64,000 nucleotides of DNA, taken from an uncultured Clostridia bacterium. GTDB taxonomy: Bacteria; Bacillota; Clostridia; Christensenellales; UBA1242. Positions 27,721-37,432 of the stretch are shown in pieces. The first letter of the stretch is position 1. The number at the start of each line of letters is the position of its first letter. The notes below the pieces were generated by a model. It was not told where the DNA came from. It was given only the letters and a program-made list of their open reading frames with translations, and searched no databases. A program made the translations under genes and the position numbers. The stretch lies in the NCBI GenBank assembly GCA_930990975.1, contig CAKNRR010000004.1, forward strand, positions 62,001 through 126,000. Reading direction: 5' to 3'.

Positions 27721-27757
27721 AAAAAGTGTGCCTAGATTGTTTGGTACACTTTTTATT
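27721..27757 (-). terminator. terminator downstream of parB, symmetric
   Basis: AAAAAGTGTGCC / GGTACACTTTTT with one G-T pair; T tracts on both strands. It would end the leftward parA-parB transcript. Confidence 0.75.
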
Positions 27758-27849
27758 TGTTTTTATTTTTGTTTATTTTTTTCGAATATAATTGATTTAA
27801 ATTTTTGCTATTTGGTTTATGGTTATTATTGTTTGATTTATTTATATAT

Positions 27850-28830
27850 TTAGCCGTTAGGATGGCGTTTGTTATAATTTCTAAGGTCGCCCAATGTGAT
27901 TTCCTTTTTCTTAAGAAGTTCAATCATATCAGCAAGGCGATCTAAATCATCGCGTGAATAATAATCAATATATATTCTTCCTTTATTATCATTGCCTATT
28001 GCTGAAACCTTGGTTGCAAACACGCGTTGCATTTCATTGATAAGTTCTTTAAGTTCCAATGATTGTTCTTTAACTTTTGTGCTTGCATTTTTGGGTGGGT
28101 ATAGATAGTTTTTAACTGCCTTTTCAAGATCTCTTACTGACATCTTTCCATCAGCTGCTTGTTTTGCAAGTTTTAATTGTTGTGCAGTGTCATCAATAAC
28201 AACTAGGCTTCTTGCATGTCCGCTTGATAATCTTCCGTCTTCTATCATTTTTATAACATCAGGATAAAGTGACAAAAGTCTTAATGTGTTTGCAACAGAT
28301 GAACGGCTTTTTCCGATTCTGTCAGAAACAGTTTCTTGAGTGAGGTTGTATTCATCCATAAGTTGTTTGATTGCTCTTGCAGCTTCAATAGGGTTTAGGT
28401 CTTCGCGTTGCAAGTTTTCAATAATTGATATTTCTTTGATTTGTTTTTCTGTGTAGTTTTTGATAACAACAGGGACTTTTTCAAGACCAGCCATATTAGA
28501 AGCACGCCATCTTCTTTCACCGGCAATAATCATATATTTCCCATCTTCGCCCTTATTTACAACAAGCGGTTGGATGACACCATGAAGTTTTACTGAGCTT
28601 GCAAGTTCTTGCAAAGCCTCTTCATCGAAATGTTTTCTTGGCTGATTTGGATTTGGATATATTTTATGAATGTCAAGTTCTGTAACTCCACTATTATTAG
28701 AAGAAGACGAAGTATTATTTACACTTTTAGGGGTTTCTTTTTGATTATTTGACATATTTTCATTATTCTCTTCATCGTAAAGCCCAAAAAGTGATTCAAG
28801 ACCGCGCCCTAAGCTTTTCTTTTTATCCAT
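27850..28830 (-). CDS. parB: chromosome partitioning protein ParB (Spo0J)
   Basis: 326 residues. CTPase clamp that loads at parS and spreads along DNA. The N-terminal region starts SLGRGLESLFG and has a Ser/Asn-rich linker (about 25-48). The core has NPNQPRKHFD, the CTP-binding GERRWRA (104-110) and ENLQREDLNPIEA (138-150), followed by a helix-turn-helix at about 163-190 (LTQETVSDRIGKSRSSVANTLRLL). Its first 8 bases overlap the end of parA. Two perfect parS sites lie 2.1-2.3 kb downstream of its 3' end. Transcribed toward oriC, opposite to the local rpmH-rsmG genes. Confidence 0.96.
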   Translation of the reverse strand: MDKKKSLGRGLESLFGLYDEENNENMSNNQKETPKSVNNTSSSSNNSGVTELDIHKIYPNPNQPRKHFDEEALQELASSVKLHGVIQPLVVNKGEDGKYMIIAGERRWRASNMAGLEKVPVVIKNYTEKQIKEISIIENLQREDLNPIEAARAIKQLMDEYNLTQETVSDRIGKSRSSVANTLRLLSLYPDVIKMIEDGRLSSGHARSLVVIDDTAQQLKLAKQAADGKMSVRDLEKAVKNYLYPPKNASTKVKEQSLELKELINEMQRVFATKVSAIGNDNKGRIYIDYYSRDDLDRLADMIELLKKKEITLGDLRNYNKRHPNG

Positions 28831-29650
28831 CGTTTCTCACCTCTCTTAATTTAATTTTTGTATCTTTGGTTATTGTATTATATTTCACTTTATTTCTATC
28901 TAGGAATTCTTCTGCCAAGCTCATATATGCTTCAGCGCCTTTTGAAGAAGGCTCATAAACAAGGATAGGCTCTCCATGACTTGGAGCTTCAGCCAATCTT
29001 ATATTACGAGGGATGTATGTAAAGAATACTCGTTTTCCAAAGAACTTTAAGATTTCATCGCTGACTTGTGTTGTTAAGTTGGAACGCTTATCTTTCATAG
29101 TCATAACAACACCTTCAATATCAATAGAAGGATTGAGATGGTATTTGATAAGTTTTATTGTGTTCATAAGTTGAGTCAAACCTTCAAGTGCGAAGAATTC
29201 GCATTGAATAGGAATAACAACACTGTCACTTGCAGTCAAGGCATTGACTGTAATCAGTCCAAGAGAAGGTGGACAGTCAATCATGATGAAATCATAATTG
29301 TTTTTGATAGGTTCCAAAATGCCTTTGATAATTTTTTCTCTTTGTGGCATTTGGACCATTTCAATTTCAGCACCTGCTAAGTCGACTGTAGAAGGGATGA
29401 TATCCAGATTTTCAACAATGGTAGGTTTTATAACATCTTCAATATTTGTGTCACCAGAAATTAAGTCGTAAATTGTTTTCAAATCTTTCTCTTTTTCAAT
29501 TCCAAGTCCGCTTGTAGCATTTCCTTGTGGGTCAAGGTCAAGGACCAAAACTTTTTTCCCCATAGCAGAAACATAAGCAGCCAAATTGATACAAGTGGTA
29601 GTTTTGCCTACTCCTCCCTTTTGATTTGCAAAAGATATAATTTTTCCCAT
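28823..29650 (-). CDS. parA: chromosome partitioning ATPase ParA (Soj)
   Basis: 275 residues. Deviant Walker A KGGVGKTT (11-18), DLDPQGNAT (about 38-46) and the switch region DCPPSLGLIT (about 124-133). Nucleotide-dependent DNA binder that moves ParB-parS complexes and, in Bacillus, affects DnaA. AGAGG precedes the ATG. Overlaps parB by 8 bases (ATGGATAA), so the two are coupled. Confidence 0.97.
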   Translation of the reverse strand: MGKIISFANQKGGVGKTTTCINLAAYVSAMGKKVLVLDLDPQGNATSGLGIEKEKDLKTIYDLISGDTNIEDVIKPTIVENLDIIPSTVDLAGAEIEMVQMPQREKIIKGILEPIKNNYDFIMIDCPPSLGLITVNALTASDSVVIPIQCEFFALEGLTQLMNTIKLIKYHLNPSIDIEGVVMTMKDKRSNLTTQVSDEILKFFGKRVFFTYIPRNIRLAEAPSHGEPILVYEPSSKGAEAYMSLAEEFLDRNKVKYNTITKDTKIKLREVRNDG

Positions 29651-29873
29651 AAACTAAGACCTCTTTTATTATTACATTTATATAATAACACAAAAATATA
29701 TAAAATTTAAGCAAATTTAATTGGTTTTAAATTTTTTTATAAATTTTATAATATTTTCGATTATTTTTAATTATTTTAGCATTATTTTTTGATATTTTCA
29801 ATATTAAATTTAATTTTAAAATATATTTTTTTTGATTTTTAATGTTTTTTTGATAGCAAGAGCTTTAATATTG

Positions 29874-29902
29874 TTTGAAAAAATTGAAAAATTTAATATA
29901 AT
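29874..29902 (+). promoter_or_regulatory. promoter for yqeY-phosphoesterase unit
   Basis: TTTGAA (29874-29879), 17 bp, TATAAT (29897-29902). Confidence 0.6.
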
Positions 29903-29922
29903 ATAAAGGTAAGGAGAAGACT

Positions 29923-30345
29923 ATGTTATATGATGAAATAAAAAAAGCAAATGTTCAAGCGATGAAAGATAAAGATGCTGTTGCAAGAAGTTTTTATAGC
30001 GTGCTTTTGAATAAGATCATGCTTGAGAATATAAAGAAAAGAGAAAAAAATGAAGAAGTAACTGATGCGGATATTGCCAATATTCTTCAAAAAACTATAA
30101 AAGAACTTGAAGAAGAAAAACAAAATTATCAAAAAGTTGGACATCAAGAAGAGGTTGAAAATATTTCAAAACAAATTGAACTTGCAAAAAAATATTTGCC
30201 TAAAATGCTTTCAAAAGAAGAGGTTGCAGACATTATAAATTCTTTGGAAGACAAATCTATTCCTTCTGTCATGAAACACTTTAAGGCAAATTACAATGGT
30301 AAGTGCGACATGAGAATAGTTCAAGAGGTTTTAAAAAGCCTATAA
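29923..30345 (+). CDS. yqeY: GatB/YqeY domain-containing protein
   Basis: 140 residues, typical of YqeY. Helical N-terminal half with LYDEIKKANVQAMKDKD and the C-terminal GatB-tail-like domain with KKYLPKMLSKEEV and GKCDMRIVQEVLK. The domain resembles the tRNA-binding tail of GatB; precise role unknown. AAGGAG before the ATG. The stop overlaps the next start as TAATG, so the two genes are translationally coupled. Confidence 0.92.
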   Translation: MLYDEIKKANVQAMKDKDAVARSFYSVLLNKIMLENIKKREKNEEVTDADIANILQKTIKELEEEKQNYQKVGHQEEVENISKQIELAKKYLPKMLSKEEVADIINSLEDKSIPSVMKHFKANYNGKCDMRIVQEVLKSL

Positions 30346-31046
30346 TGAAGATTTTTGCGATAAGTGACTTGCATTTATCTATCAACAATCCCAAGCCTAT
30401 GGATATTTTCGGACCCGTTTGGGATAATTATGTTGATAAGATTTTTGCTGACTGGAAAGAAAAAGTAGGAGAGGAAGATTTGGTTTTGCTTGCAGGCGAT
30501 TTTTCGTGGGCAATGAAGCTTGAAGAAGCAATTGCTGATTTTAAATTGCTTGAAAACTTGCCTGGAAAAAAGATTATCATAAGAGGGAATCATGACTATT
30601 GGTGGAAATCTATATCTGCAGTAAGAGGAGTGCTTCCTTATGGTTTTTATGCAATTCAAAACGATGCTTTAAAGTTTGGCAATGTTGTGATTTGTGGGAC
30701 AAGAGGCTGGATTGTTCCAGAGAGAAATGGCTCATTGAGTGATGAAAATAAAAAAATATATGATAGGGAAGTTTTGCGTTTAGATTTGACTTTACAAGCA
30801 GCTTCAAAATTAAGAGAAGAAGGGGACAAGCTGATTTGTATGCTTCATTATCCTCCAACAAACTTTACAAAAGATGACAATGAATTCACCTCAGCGATTG
30901 AAAAAAATAAAGTTGATGAGGTTGTCTTTGGACATTTGCATGGATATAAGAGAGCGGAACCAACTTATACCAAAAACAATGTAAAATACTTCTTGACATC
31001 TTGTGATATGGTGGATAATAAACTTGTATTGATTGATGAGGTTTAA
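30345..31046 (+). CDS. calcineurin-like metallophosphoesterase
   Basis: 233 residues. Metallophosphoesterase motifs in order: D-x-H in ISDLHL (about 6-11), GDFSWAM (about 51-57), GNHDYWW (about 82-88), HYPP near 174 and GHLHG near 202, together binding two metal ions. The subfamily with GDFSW and GNHDYWW is widespread in Clostridia; substrate unknown. The start is the ATG overlapping the yqeY stop; an upstream extension of 14 codons lies inside yqeY and is rejected. Confidence 0.88.
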   Translation: MKIFAISDLHLSINNPKPMDIFGPVWDNYVDKIFADWKEKVGEEDLVLLAGDFSWAMKLEEAIADFKLLENLPGKKIIIRGNHDYWWKSISAVRGVLPYGFYAIQNDALKFGNVVICGTRGWIVPERNGSLSDENKKIYDREVLRLDLTLQAASKLREEGDKLICMLHYPPTNFTKDDNEFTSAIEKNKVDEVVFGHLHGYKRAEPTYTKNNVKYFLTSCDMVDNKLVLIDEV

Positions 31047-31542
31047 AGCGAGGCTTAATGATAAGGTGAATTTTTCAAAAAGAAACTTTTATTTTTATAT
31101 TTTTTGAAGCTCGAGAATTTAAGGTAAAAGGGTTTTTCTTAAACTTAAAAAGAATTTTGTTTTTAAGAAAAGAGTTGATAAGAAAAGTTATTATAAAGCT
31201 TTAAAAAGAGGATAACAAACAGAAGAAACATAAGTTTATATATTAAGTATCTCGTAAAAATTTGCTTAAAAACTTTAAGAGAGGTTTATTTTATAGAGAT
31301 TTAGAGAATAATGTTAAGACGAGCATAAGAAAAGGATAATTTTGCAATTTAAGATAAGGTTGTTTTAATTAAGATAAATTTAAGACAAAGTTATTTAAAA
31401 AAATCTTAAATTAACCAATAAAAATAATTAAGTTTTAAAGTTTTAAACATTTTTTCGCTCAACTTTTTTAGTAAACAAAAGAAAAAGAAATTCTTTTTGT
31501 TATCTTTTTTAAATACTTTAGCATTTATTTGTTAGCATTTAT
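31047..31542. other. intergenic stretch, no supported gene
   Basis: About 500 bases with a purine-rich + strand (runs of AAGA and AAAG). No ORF with a start and ribosome site, and no clean hairpin plus T tract. Confidence 0.45.
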
Positions 31543-31571
31543 TTGACAAAAAGATTAAAGTATTGTAAAAT
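31543..31571 (+). promoter_or_regulatory. promoter for lipoprotein at 31607
   Basis: TTGACA (31543-31548), 17 bp, TAAAAT (31566-31571). Leader about 30 nt with GAGG. Confidence 0.75.
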
Positions 31572-31606
31572 TTACAGGTAATAAACAAAATATGAGGTTT
31601 TAAATT

Positions 31607-33040
31607 ATGAAAGTTTTTGCTAAAAAGAATATTATAAAATTGCTTGCTATTATATTTTGTATAGCTTTCTTTTTGACTGGGTGTGCTACTGTCAGCAATG
31701 TAACCGACAAAAATGGAAAGAAAATTTATTTTGATGATGTGGAATATTTTGAAGGGCATATTGCTGTGGTTGGAGATTATCTATATTATGGAAACGGATA
31801 CACTTCTTCAAGTGATGAGGGTTTCAATTATAATGATGCGACATCAAGTGGGTACCTTGCAAGACTTAACATATCAAATCAATTAAAATATGACTATACA
31901 GAAGATGAAGACGGATACTACAATCCAAGTCCTGCTGGGATTGAACAGGTCAATGATGAAAAATTGATTGGGTATCAAAATCAATATATGTTTGCTCTTG
32001 GAGAATATCTTTATTTTACATCAGCAAACACTCACAAAACAAGTTCTCTTGAAAATGATTATAGCCAAGTTTCTCTTTTTAGAGTGAAATTTAATGGAGA
32101 CAAATTTAAAGAAATTGACACATTTAGATATGATGAAAATTCAGTTATAACAGTTCAAAAAGGTTCTGATGGAAACTACTACTATATTATTTATAGTCCA
32201 ACAAGCAGTGAAGAAAATCCAACTTACAATTTGTATTCAATAAGAATTGGGGATAAGATTGGTGACACTGTGACGCTTGCAGAAGAAGTTAAATCTGTTG
32301 CAGTTTGTGATGAAAATTCTACAGTAAAAAATGTTGTTTATACAGTAGACTCTGAAAGAACTGAATATGCAACAGATGCAGTCAAGGCTGTAGACTTTGC
32401 AACAGGCGAAGTAAGTGATTATGGAGATAACAATGATGTTGTAGGTTCTACTACAACAATGCTTGGAAGAGTTGGAGATGTTGTTGTTTACAATTATTCT
32501 TCTCAAATTGTTCCACAAGGAGTTTTCTATAAGGATATTTCAACTGGGGATAAACATTTTTCAGGAACAACAAAGTTCTATACATCAAATTCAACAATCT
32601 CAGATATACAAACAATCGGCGACGGCTATATGTTTATATCTGATGTAAGCAGTTCTGTAATGTATAAAAGCACTCTTGACACAACAGTTGACGCTCAAAC
32701 TTTGTTAAGAAGCGCAGATTATAGTGATATATTGTTTGTTGATGGAGATTGGTTATACTACTCAAATGACACAACAATTTCAAGAATCAATGTTCGTGAC
32801 AAAAAACAAGAAACTTTGGCAACTATGACAAGTTTGATTTCTGGGCAATGTGGATATGATGGAAATTATATTTACTTCTATGCTCAAATAGAACAAGAAA
32901 CAAATGACAGCGATTCTAGCGAAGGCGATGACGGCTCAACCGAAACAACAACTGACAGCAAATATTATATGCACAGAGTTGATAAAGAGGGAAATGTTCA
33001 ATTGCTTGCCAATGCTGACAAGATTAAAAAAGCTGAATAA
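31607..33040 (+). CDS. lipoprotein with beta-propeller-like repeats
   Basis: 477 residues. Lipobox LTGC with Cys26. The mature part consists of repeated four-strand units with G-D/G-x-W/Y-L-Y-Y-x-N turns (VGDYLYYGNGY, LGEYLYFTSAN, GDWLYYSNDTT, DGNYIYFYAQ), the pattern of DUF5050-like or YncE-like beta-propellers. An acidic Ser/Asp/Thr-rich insertion (about 440-455) breaks the last blade. Exported, membrane-anchored; probably protein- or ligand-binding, no enzyme motif seen. Own promoter and terminator. Confidence 0.8.
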   Translation: MKVFAKKNIIKLLAIIFCIAFFLTGCATVSNVTDKNGKKIYFDDVEYFEGHIAVVGDYLYYGNGYTSSSDEGFNYNDATSSGYLARLNISNQLKYDYTEDEDGYYNPSPAGIEQVNDEKLIGYQNQYMFALGEYLYFTSANTHKTSSLENDYSQVSLFRVKFNGDKFKEIDTFRYDENSVITVQKGSDGNYYYIIYSPTSSEENPTYNLYSIRIGDKIGDTVTLAEEVKSVAVCDENSTVKNVVYTVDSERTEYATDAVKAVDFATGEVSDYGDNNDVVGSTTTMLGRVGDVVVYNYSSQIVPQGVFYKDISTGDKHFSGTTKFYTSNSTISDIQTIGDGYMFISDVSSSVMYKSTLDTTVDAQTLLRSADYSDILFVDGDWLYYSNDTTISRINVRDKKQETLATMTSLISGQCGYDGNYIYFYAQIEQETNDSDSSEGDDGSTETTTDSKYYMHRVDKEGNVQLLANADKIKKAE

Positions 33041-33054
33041 AACATAATGCTGAT

Positions 33055-33098
33055 AAAAAAATATGATTTATAGATTTTTCTATTTATCATATTTTTTT
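33055..33098 (+). terminator. terminator after lipoprotein at 31607
   Basis: AAAAAATATGAT / ATCATATTTTTT outer stem with an inner ATAG / CTAT pair and T tract. Confidence 0.8.
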
Positions 33099-33177
33099 GT
33101 GTTTTTTATATGATTTTACGCTAAAAAATCGAAAATTTTATATTTTTTTAGATTTTTTAATTTTTTATTTAATTTAT

Positions 33178-33207
33178 TTGATTAAACTTTAAATAATTTT
33201 TTATACT
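33178..33207 (+). promoter_or_regulatory. promoter for small lipoprotein at 33263
   Basis: TTGATT (33178-33183), 18 bp, TATACT (33202-33207). Confidence 0.55.
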
Positions 33208-33262
33208 AAAAAACGAGGAGGTTTTAGGTCGAAAAAACAAAATTTTAAAAGGAGAAAATAAA

Positions 33263-33754
33263 ATGAATTCAAAAACAAAATCACTTAAAACGATTATTAC
33301 AGCTGTTATATTTGCTTTGATGATCATCGCTACAGGAGTTCTTCTTGCAAGCTGTAAAACTCCAGACAAATCAACTTATAAATTTGTTGGTCAAGGAGAT
33401 CAGACTGCAAATGTAGGAGAAGAAATTGTATTGAACAATTCTTTACAAACAGACAAAGTTGGAAAGAATGGATATAACAAAGTTCTCATCGTTTTTGAAG
33501 TAAATGATAAAGAAAATTTAACTATTATTGCAGTTGGTGACAATGGTCAAGAATATGACATCACAGACCTTGGCACATGGGGTGGCGAAGGATTCGCATT
33601 GCCTGCAGAATACAATGTTTCAACTGAGGTTAGAGTAACTGCTTCTCAAGCTGGAGTTTACACATTTGTTACAAGGCTTGTAGATGTTGAAAACAATAAC
33701 GCAGTTATTGCTGAAGCTACATCAGTGCTTACTGTTACTGAAGTTGAGGCTTAA
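33263..33754 (+). CDS. small lipoprotein with Ig-like fold, leader shared with gene at 7514
   Basis: 163 residues, lipobox LASC with Cys31. The mature domain is all-beta with GQGDQTANVGEEIVLNN and a W-G-G-E loop followed by ASQAGVYTFVTRLVD, the look of a chagasin/Ig-like inhibitor or adhesive domain. Leader residues 1-31 match the lipoprotein at 7514 at 21 positions, including all of TGVLLASC. AAAAGGAG before the ATG. Function unknown. Confidence 0.8.
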   Translation: MNSKTKSLKTIITAVIFALMIIATGVLLASCKTPDKSTYKFVGQGDQTANVGEEIVLNNSLQTDKVGKNGYNKVLIVFEVNDKENLTIIAVGDNGQEYDITDLGTWGGEGFALPAEYNVSTEVRVTASQAGVYTFVTRLVDVENNNAVIAEATSVLTVTEVEA

Positions 33755-33766
33755 AAAATAGAAAAC

Positions 33767-33817
33767 AAAAAACAGTCAAAATGAAGTCATTTCAACTTCG
33801 AAATACGACTGTTTTTT
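33767..33817 (+). terminator. two-tier terminator
   Basis: Outer stem AAAAACAGTC / GACTGTTTTT enclosing a second hairpin GAAGT / ACTTC; T6 follows. Confidence 0.8.
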
Positions 33818-33990
33818 ATGCGATTTTTTGTGATTTGATTTTTTATATTCTTGCCATATAAAAAGGAATTTGCTATTTGCTAGAGTCTTGCCTTGTGCTT
33901 ATTTAGATTTTATGGCGTCTGTTTACATATGATTTCAACTAATAATTGATTTCATTTTTTAACGAAATTTTTATTGATTTATTGGTGTGA

Positions 33991-34425
33991 TTAATCATTT
34001 TCGCGAATAAGATATTCTACAGAAACCTTAAAATATTTTGCAAGATTTATAAGTGTGCTTACATATGGCACGGCGCCTCTTTTCCATTCGCTCATTCTAT
34101 CTTTACCAAGCCTAAGTTCTTGGCTTACTTTTTTGTTGTTTGTATTCTTCTTTTCCAATAATTTAGCATAATTTTTGTAAAGAGCATTTATGCTGTATGT
34201 TCCTCTTTTTGTTGGTTTATCTGTCAGCTCAAGCAAATAATCAATAGAACAGTTGAAATGATTGCACAAGATTATGGCATTTTCAAGAGAAGGATATTTA
34301 TTGTATTCACAAAGTTTATATATTCTTTTGATTTTTATCCCAGTTTCTCTTGATAATTGAGCTAAAGATATATTTTTGGTTTGACATAGCTTTGTCAAAA
34401 TTTCTTTCATGCTTTTTTCTCTCAT
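33991..34425 (-). CDS. XRE-family regulator with two helix-turn-helix domains
   Basis: 144 residues from the chosen start. First HTH at about 5-65 (ISLAQLSRETGIKIKRIYKLC), second at about 80-142 (KKVSQELRLGKDRMSEWKRG, then VSVEYLIREND). Tandem HTH_3 domains in one short chain suggest it reads two half-sites or dimerises on a palindrome. I chose the ATG at 34425 because GAGAGGA lies just before it. The earlier ATG at 34440 would give only a 4-nt leader from the promoter and no ribosome site, but cannot be excluded. It is divergent from pflB and may regulate it. Confidence 0.85.
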   Translation of the reverse strand: MREKSMKEILTKLCQTKNISLAQLSRETGIKIKRIYKLCEYNKYPSLENAIILCNHFNCSIDYLLELTDKPTKRGTYSINALYKNYAKLLEKKNTNNKKVSQELRLGKDRMSEWKRGAVPYVSTLINLAKYFKVSVEYLIREND

Positions 34426-34450
34426 AGTTTGTCCTCTCATTTGTACAAAG

Positions 34451-34479
34451 ATTATATTCCAAAAAATATACTATGTCAA
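34451..34479 (-). promoter_or_regulatory. promoter of XRE regulator
   Basis: Minus strand: perfect TTGACA (34479-34474), 17 bp, TATAAT (34456-34451). Start of RNA near 34444. Confidence 0.85.
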
Positions 34480-34708
34480 TATTTATTTATGAATTATTTA
34501 TAAATTTTAAGCCTTATTCAAATAATATGTGAATACGCATTTAAGCAAAAATAACATTATATAAATTCTTTATTGAAAAAAGTAGTGTATATTGTTCTTA
34601 ATTCATAAAAAGATAAATTTTAGATTAGCAGATGTTTTTTACATAATTAATTATTAAACTTAAGATAATAATTTTGATTTAATATGTTCAAAATAGTATC
34701 ATAATTTG

Positions 34709-34737
34709 TTGACAAAATATAGAATATTTTGTAGAAT
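34709..34737 (+). promoter_or_regulatory. pflB promoter, distal
   Basis: TTGACA (34709-34714), 17 bp, TAGAAT (34732-34737). Confidence 0.65.
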
Positions 34738-34743
34738 ATTTAT

Positions 34744-34785
34744 CCACTAAAAGGCAATTTGTTTTGCTTGCGAAATGCTTAGTGG
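34744..34785. repeat. inverted repeat at the proximal pflB promoter
   Basis: CCACTAA (34744-34750) and TTAGTGG (34779-34785), perfect 7-bp arms. The right arm abuts the proximal -10 box, so it could be an operator; it could also form a hairpin in RNA from the distal promoter. Confidence 0.5.
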
Positions 34786-34791
34786 TATAAT
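34764..34791 (+). promoter_or_regulatory. pflB promoter, proximal
   Basis: TTGCTT (34764-34769), 16 bp, TATAAT (34786-34791) with extended TGG. Confidence 0.6.
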
Positions 34792-34810
34792 AAAAACATA
34801 GGAGATTTTT

Positions 34811-37111
34811 ATGAATAAAGAACATTTGAAAGAAACAACTATAGAGGCAGAAGAAGCCAGCAAAAAATATTTAGAAAAGTTTAAAGGCAAAAAGTGGAGA
34901 AATGAAATCAATGTTGCTGATTTCATTGAAAATAACTATAAAGAATATAAGGGCGATGACAGCTTCCTTAAGGGAAAAAGTCAAAAGACAGCCAAGGTTT
35001 GGAACATTTGTGAAAAGCTTTTAGCAAAAGAAAGAAAGGTTCATCTTTTGGATGTTGATTTGAAGCACATTTCAGGAATAGACAGCTTCCCAGCAGGATA
35101 TATTGATAAAAACAATGAGGTCATTGTTGGTCTTCAAGCAGACAAGCCATTGAAAAGAATAATCAATCCATTTGGCGGAATAAGAATGGTCAAGAATGCA
35201 CTTGCAGCTTATAACAAAAAGATGGACGCAAAAAGCGAAGAAATTTTTGACTTGATGATAAGAAAAACGCATAATGATGGTGTGTTTGACGCTTATACTC
35301 CAGACATAAGAAAAGCAAGAAGTGCTGGACTTATCACTGGACTTCCAGATGCCTATGGAAGAGGGCGTATCATCGGTGATTATAGAAGAGTTGCTTTGTA
35401 TGGTATAAACAAACTTATTGAAGAAAAACAAAAAGATTTGTTGACACCTCAAATGTTGACAATTGACAGTGAAGAAAAGATAAGATTGCGTGAGGAAGTC
35501 AATGAACAGATAAGAGCTTTAGGAAAAATCAAAAAAATGGCTCAAACTTATGGTTATGATATTTCACATCCTGCAACAAACGCAAAAGAAGCTTTCCAAT
35601 GGACATATTTTGCATATCTTGCAGCTGTAAAAGAAAATAATGGCGCAGCAATGAGCTTGGGCAGAACTTCTACATTCCTTGACATCTTTGTTGAAAGAGA
35701 TTTGGAAGAAGGGAAGCTTACAGAAGAAGAGGCACAAGAACTTGTTGACCAATTTATAATCAAGTTGCGTCTTGTAAGACATTTGAGGACTCCTGACTAC
35801 GATGAAATTTTTGGAGGAGACCCTACTTGGGTTACTGAAAGCATTGGTGGTATGCTTAATGACAAGAAGAGTTTGGTTACAAAAAATTCATTTAGATTTT
35901 TGCACAGCCTTATCAATCTTGATCCAAGTCCAGAACCAAATTTGACTGTTTTATGGTCAACCAAACTTCCAGAGAATTTCAAGAAATACTGCGCAAAGAT
36001 TTCAATTTTGACAGACAGCATACAATATGAAAGTGATGATGTTATGAGCCCTATATATGGACATGACTATGCTATTGCTTGTTGCGTGTCTGCAATGAAA
36101 ATTGGCAAACAGATGCAATTCTTTGGTGCGAGATGCAACCTTGCAAAATCATTGCTTTACAGCATAAATGAAGGAAAAGATGAAAAATCAGGCAAGCTTG
36201 TAGTTGATGGCATTGCTAAGATGGAAGATGAAGTGCTTGATTACAACAAAGTTAAAAAGGCATATTTCAAGACACTTGACAAAGTGGCAAAAACTTATGT
36301 TGACGCAATGAATATAATTCACTTTATGCACGACAAGTATGCTTATGAGGCTGGACAAATGGCACTTCATGACACCAATGTTGAAAGATTGATGGCTTTT
36401 GGTATTGCAGGACTTTCTGTTGCAACAGACTCGTTGTCATCAATAAAATATGCAAAAGTTTCACCTATAAGAAACGAAGATGGCATAGCAGTTGACTTCA
36501 AGATTGAAGGCGAATTCCCTAAGTATGGAAATGATGATGACAGAGTTGATAATATAGCTGTTGAAATTGTTGAACATTTCATTTCAACTCTTAAGAAACA
36601 TAAGCTTTATAGAGATGCAATTCACACTTTGTCAGCTTTGACAATAACATCAAATGTTATGTATGGAAAGAAAACAGGCACAACACCTGACGGAAGAAAG
36701 GGTGGAGAACCTTTTGCTCCAGGTGCAAACCCAATGCACGGTCGTGATTGCTCAGGCGCTCTTGCATCACTTAATTCTGTTGCAAAAATACCTTATTGCG
36801 ATTGTTGTCAAGATGGTGTTTCAAACACATTCTCAATCATACCAAATGCACTTGGTCATGATATGGATTCAAGAGTTGACAACCTTGTAAATATCTTGGA
36901 TGGATACTTTATTCAAGGTGCACAACACATCAATGTCAATGTTCTTGATAGAGAAAAGCTTATAGATGCAATGGATCATCCTGACAAATATCCAACTCTT
37001 ACAATCAGAGTTTCTGGATATGCTGTAAACTTCAACAAATTGTCAAGAGCTCATCAAGAGGAAGTCATCAAAAGGACATTCCATGAAAGCATCAGCAAAC
37101 CTTTGTCATAA
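34811..37111 (+). CDS. pflB: pyruvate formate-lyase
   Basis: 766 residues, near the E. coli length of 760. Cytosolic glycyl-radical enzyme converting pyruvate + CoA to acetyl-CoA + formate during fermentation. Active-site Cys424-Cys425 in AIACCVSAM; radical-bearing Gly736 in RVSGYAVNF, 30 residues from the C-terminus. Its radical is made by PflA, encoded at 38196, with a sigma-like gene in between. GGAG precedes the ATG. Strict anaerobic chemistry; oxygen cleaves the chain at the glycine. Confidence 0.98.
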   Translation: MNKEHLKETTIEAEEASKKYLEKFKGKKWRNEINVADFIENNYKEYKGDDSFLKGKSQKTAKVWNICEKLLAKERKVHLLDVDLKHISGIDSFPAGYIDKNNEVIVGLQADKPLKRIINPFGGIRMVKNALAAYNKKMDAKSEEIFDLMIRKTHNDGVFDAYTPDIRKARSAGLITGLPDAYGRGRIIGDYRRVALYGINKLIEEKQKDLLTPQMLTIDSEEKIRLREEVNEQIRALGKIKKMAQTYGYDISHPATNAKEAFQWTYFAYLAAVKENNGAAMSLGRTSTFLDIFVERDLEEGKLTEEEAQELVDQFIIKLRLVRHLRTPDYDEIFGGDPTWVTESIGGMLNDKKSLVTKNSFRFLHSLINLDPSPEPNLTVLWSTKLPENFKKYCAKISILTDSIQYESDDVMSPIYGHDYAIACCVSAMKIGKQMQFFGARCNLAKSLLYSINEGKDEKSGKLVVDGIAKMEDEVLDYNKVKKAYFKTLDKVAKTYVDAMNIIHFMHDKYAYEAGQMALHDTNVERLMAFGIAGLSVATDSLSSIKYAKVSPIRNEDGIAVDFKIEGEFPKYGNDDDRVDNIAVEIVEHFISTLKKHKLYRDAIHTLSALTITSNVMYGKKTGTTPDGRKGGEPFAPGANPMHGRDCSGALASLNSVAKIPYCDCCQDGVSNTFSIIPNALGHDMDSRVDNLVNILDGYFIQGAQHINVNVLDREKLIDAMDHPDKYPTLTIRVSGYAVNFNKLSRAHQEEVIKRTFHESISKPLS

Positions 37112-37118
37112 CAAAAAT

Positions 37119-37147
37119 ATAAGCCCTTTTAATGGGCTTTATTTTTT
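37119..37147 (+). terminator. terminator after pflB
   Basis: AAGCCC / GGGCTT stem, then TATTTTTT. Confidence 0.8.
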
Positions 37148-37375
37148 ATATTGAGATTGACAAAAAATGGGAAAATAAAAAATAAATTTATTTATAAAAA
37201 ATAAAAAAATAAAAAATAATAATTTCTCAATTTTAAATATTTTTTTTAATTAATTTTCATATTTTTTTATATTTTTTATTTATTTTTTTAAATTATTTAT
37301 TTAATTAAATATTTTATACATATTTTTAAATTATTTTATCAAAATTATTTATTTTAAATAATTTCTCTTTTACTA
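37148..37375. other. A/T-only intergenic stretch
   Basis: Almost pure A and T runs between the pflB terminator and the next promoter; no feature seen. Confidence 0.5.
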
Positions 37376-37403
37376 TTGACAAAAGTGGTTATTCTCTTAT
37401 AAT
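37376..37403 (+). promoter_or_regulatory. promoter for sigma-like gene and pflA
   Basis: TTGACA (37376-37381), 16 bp, TATAAT (37398-37403). Confidence 0.75.
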
Positions 37404-37432
37404 AAGAGTATCAAAAGGGACAGAGTGGTAGT

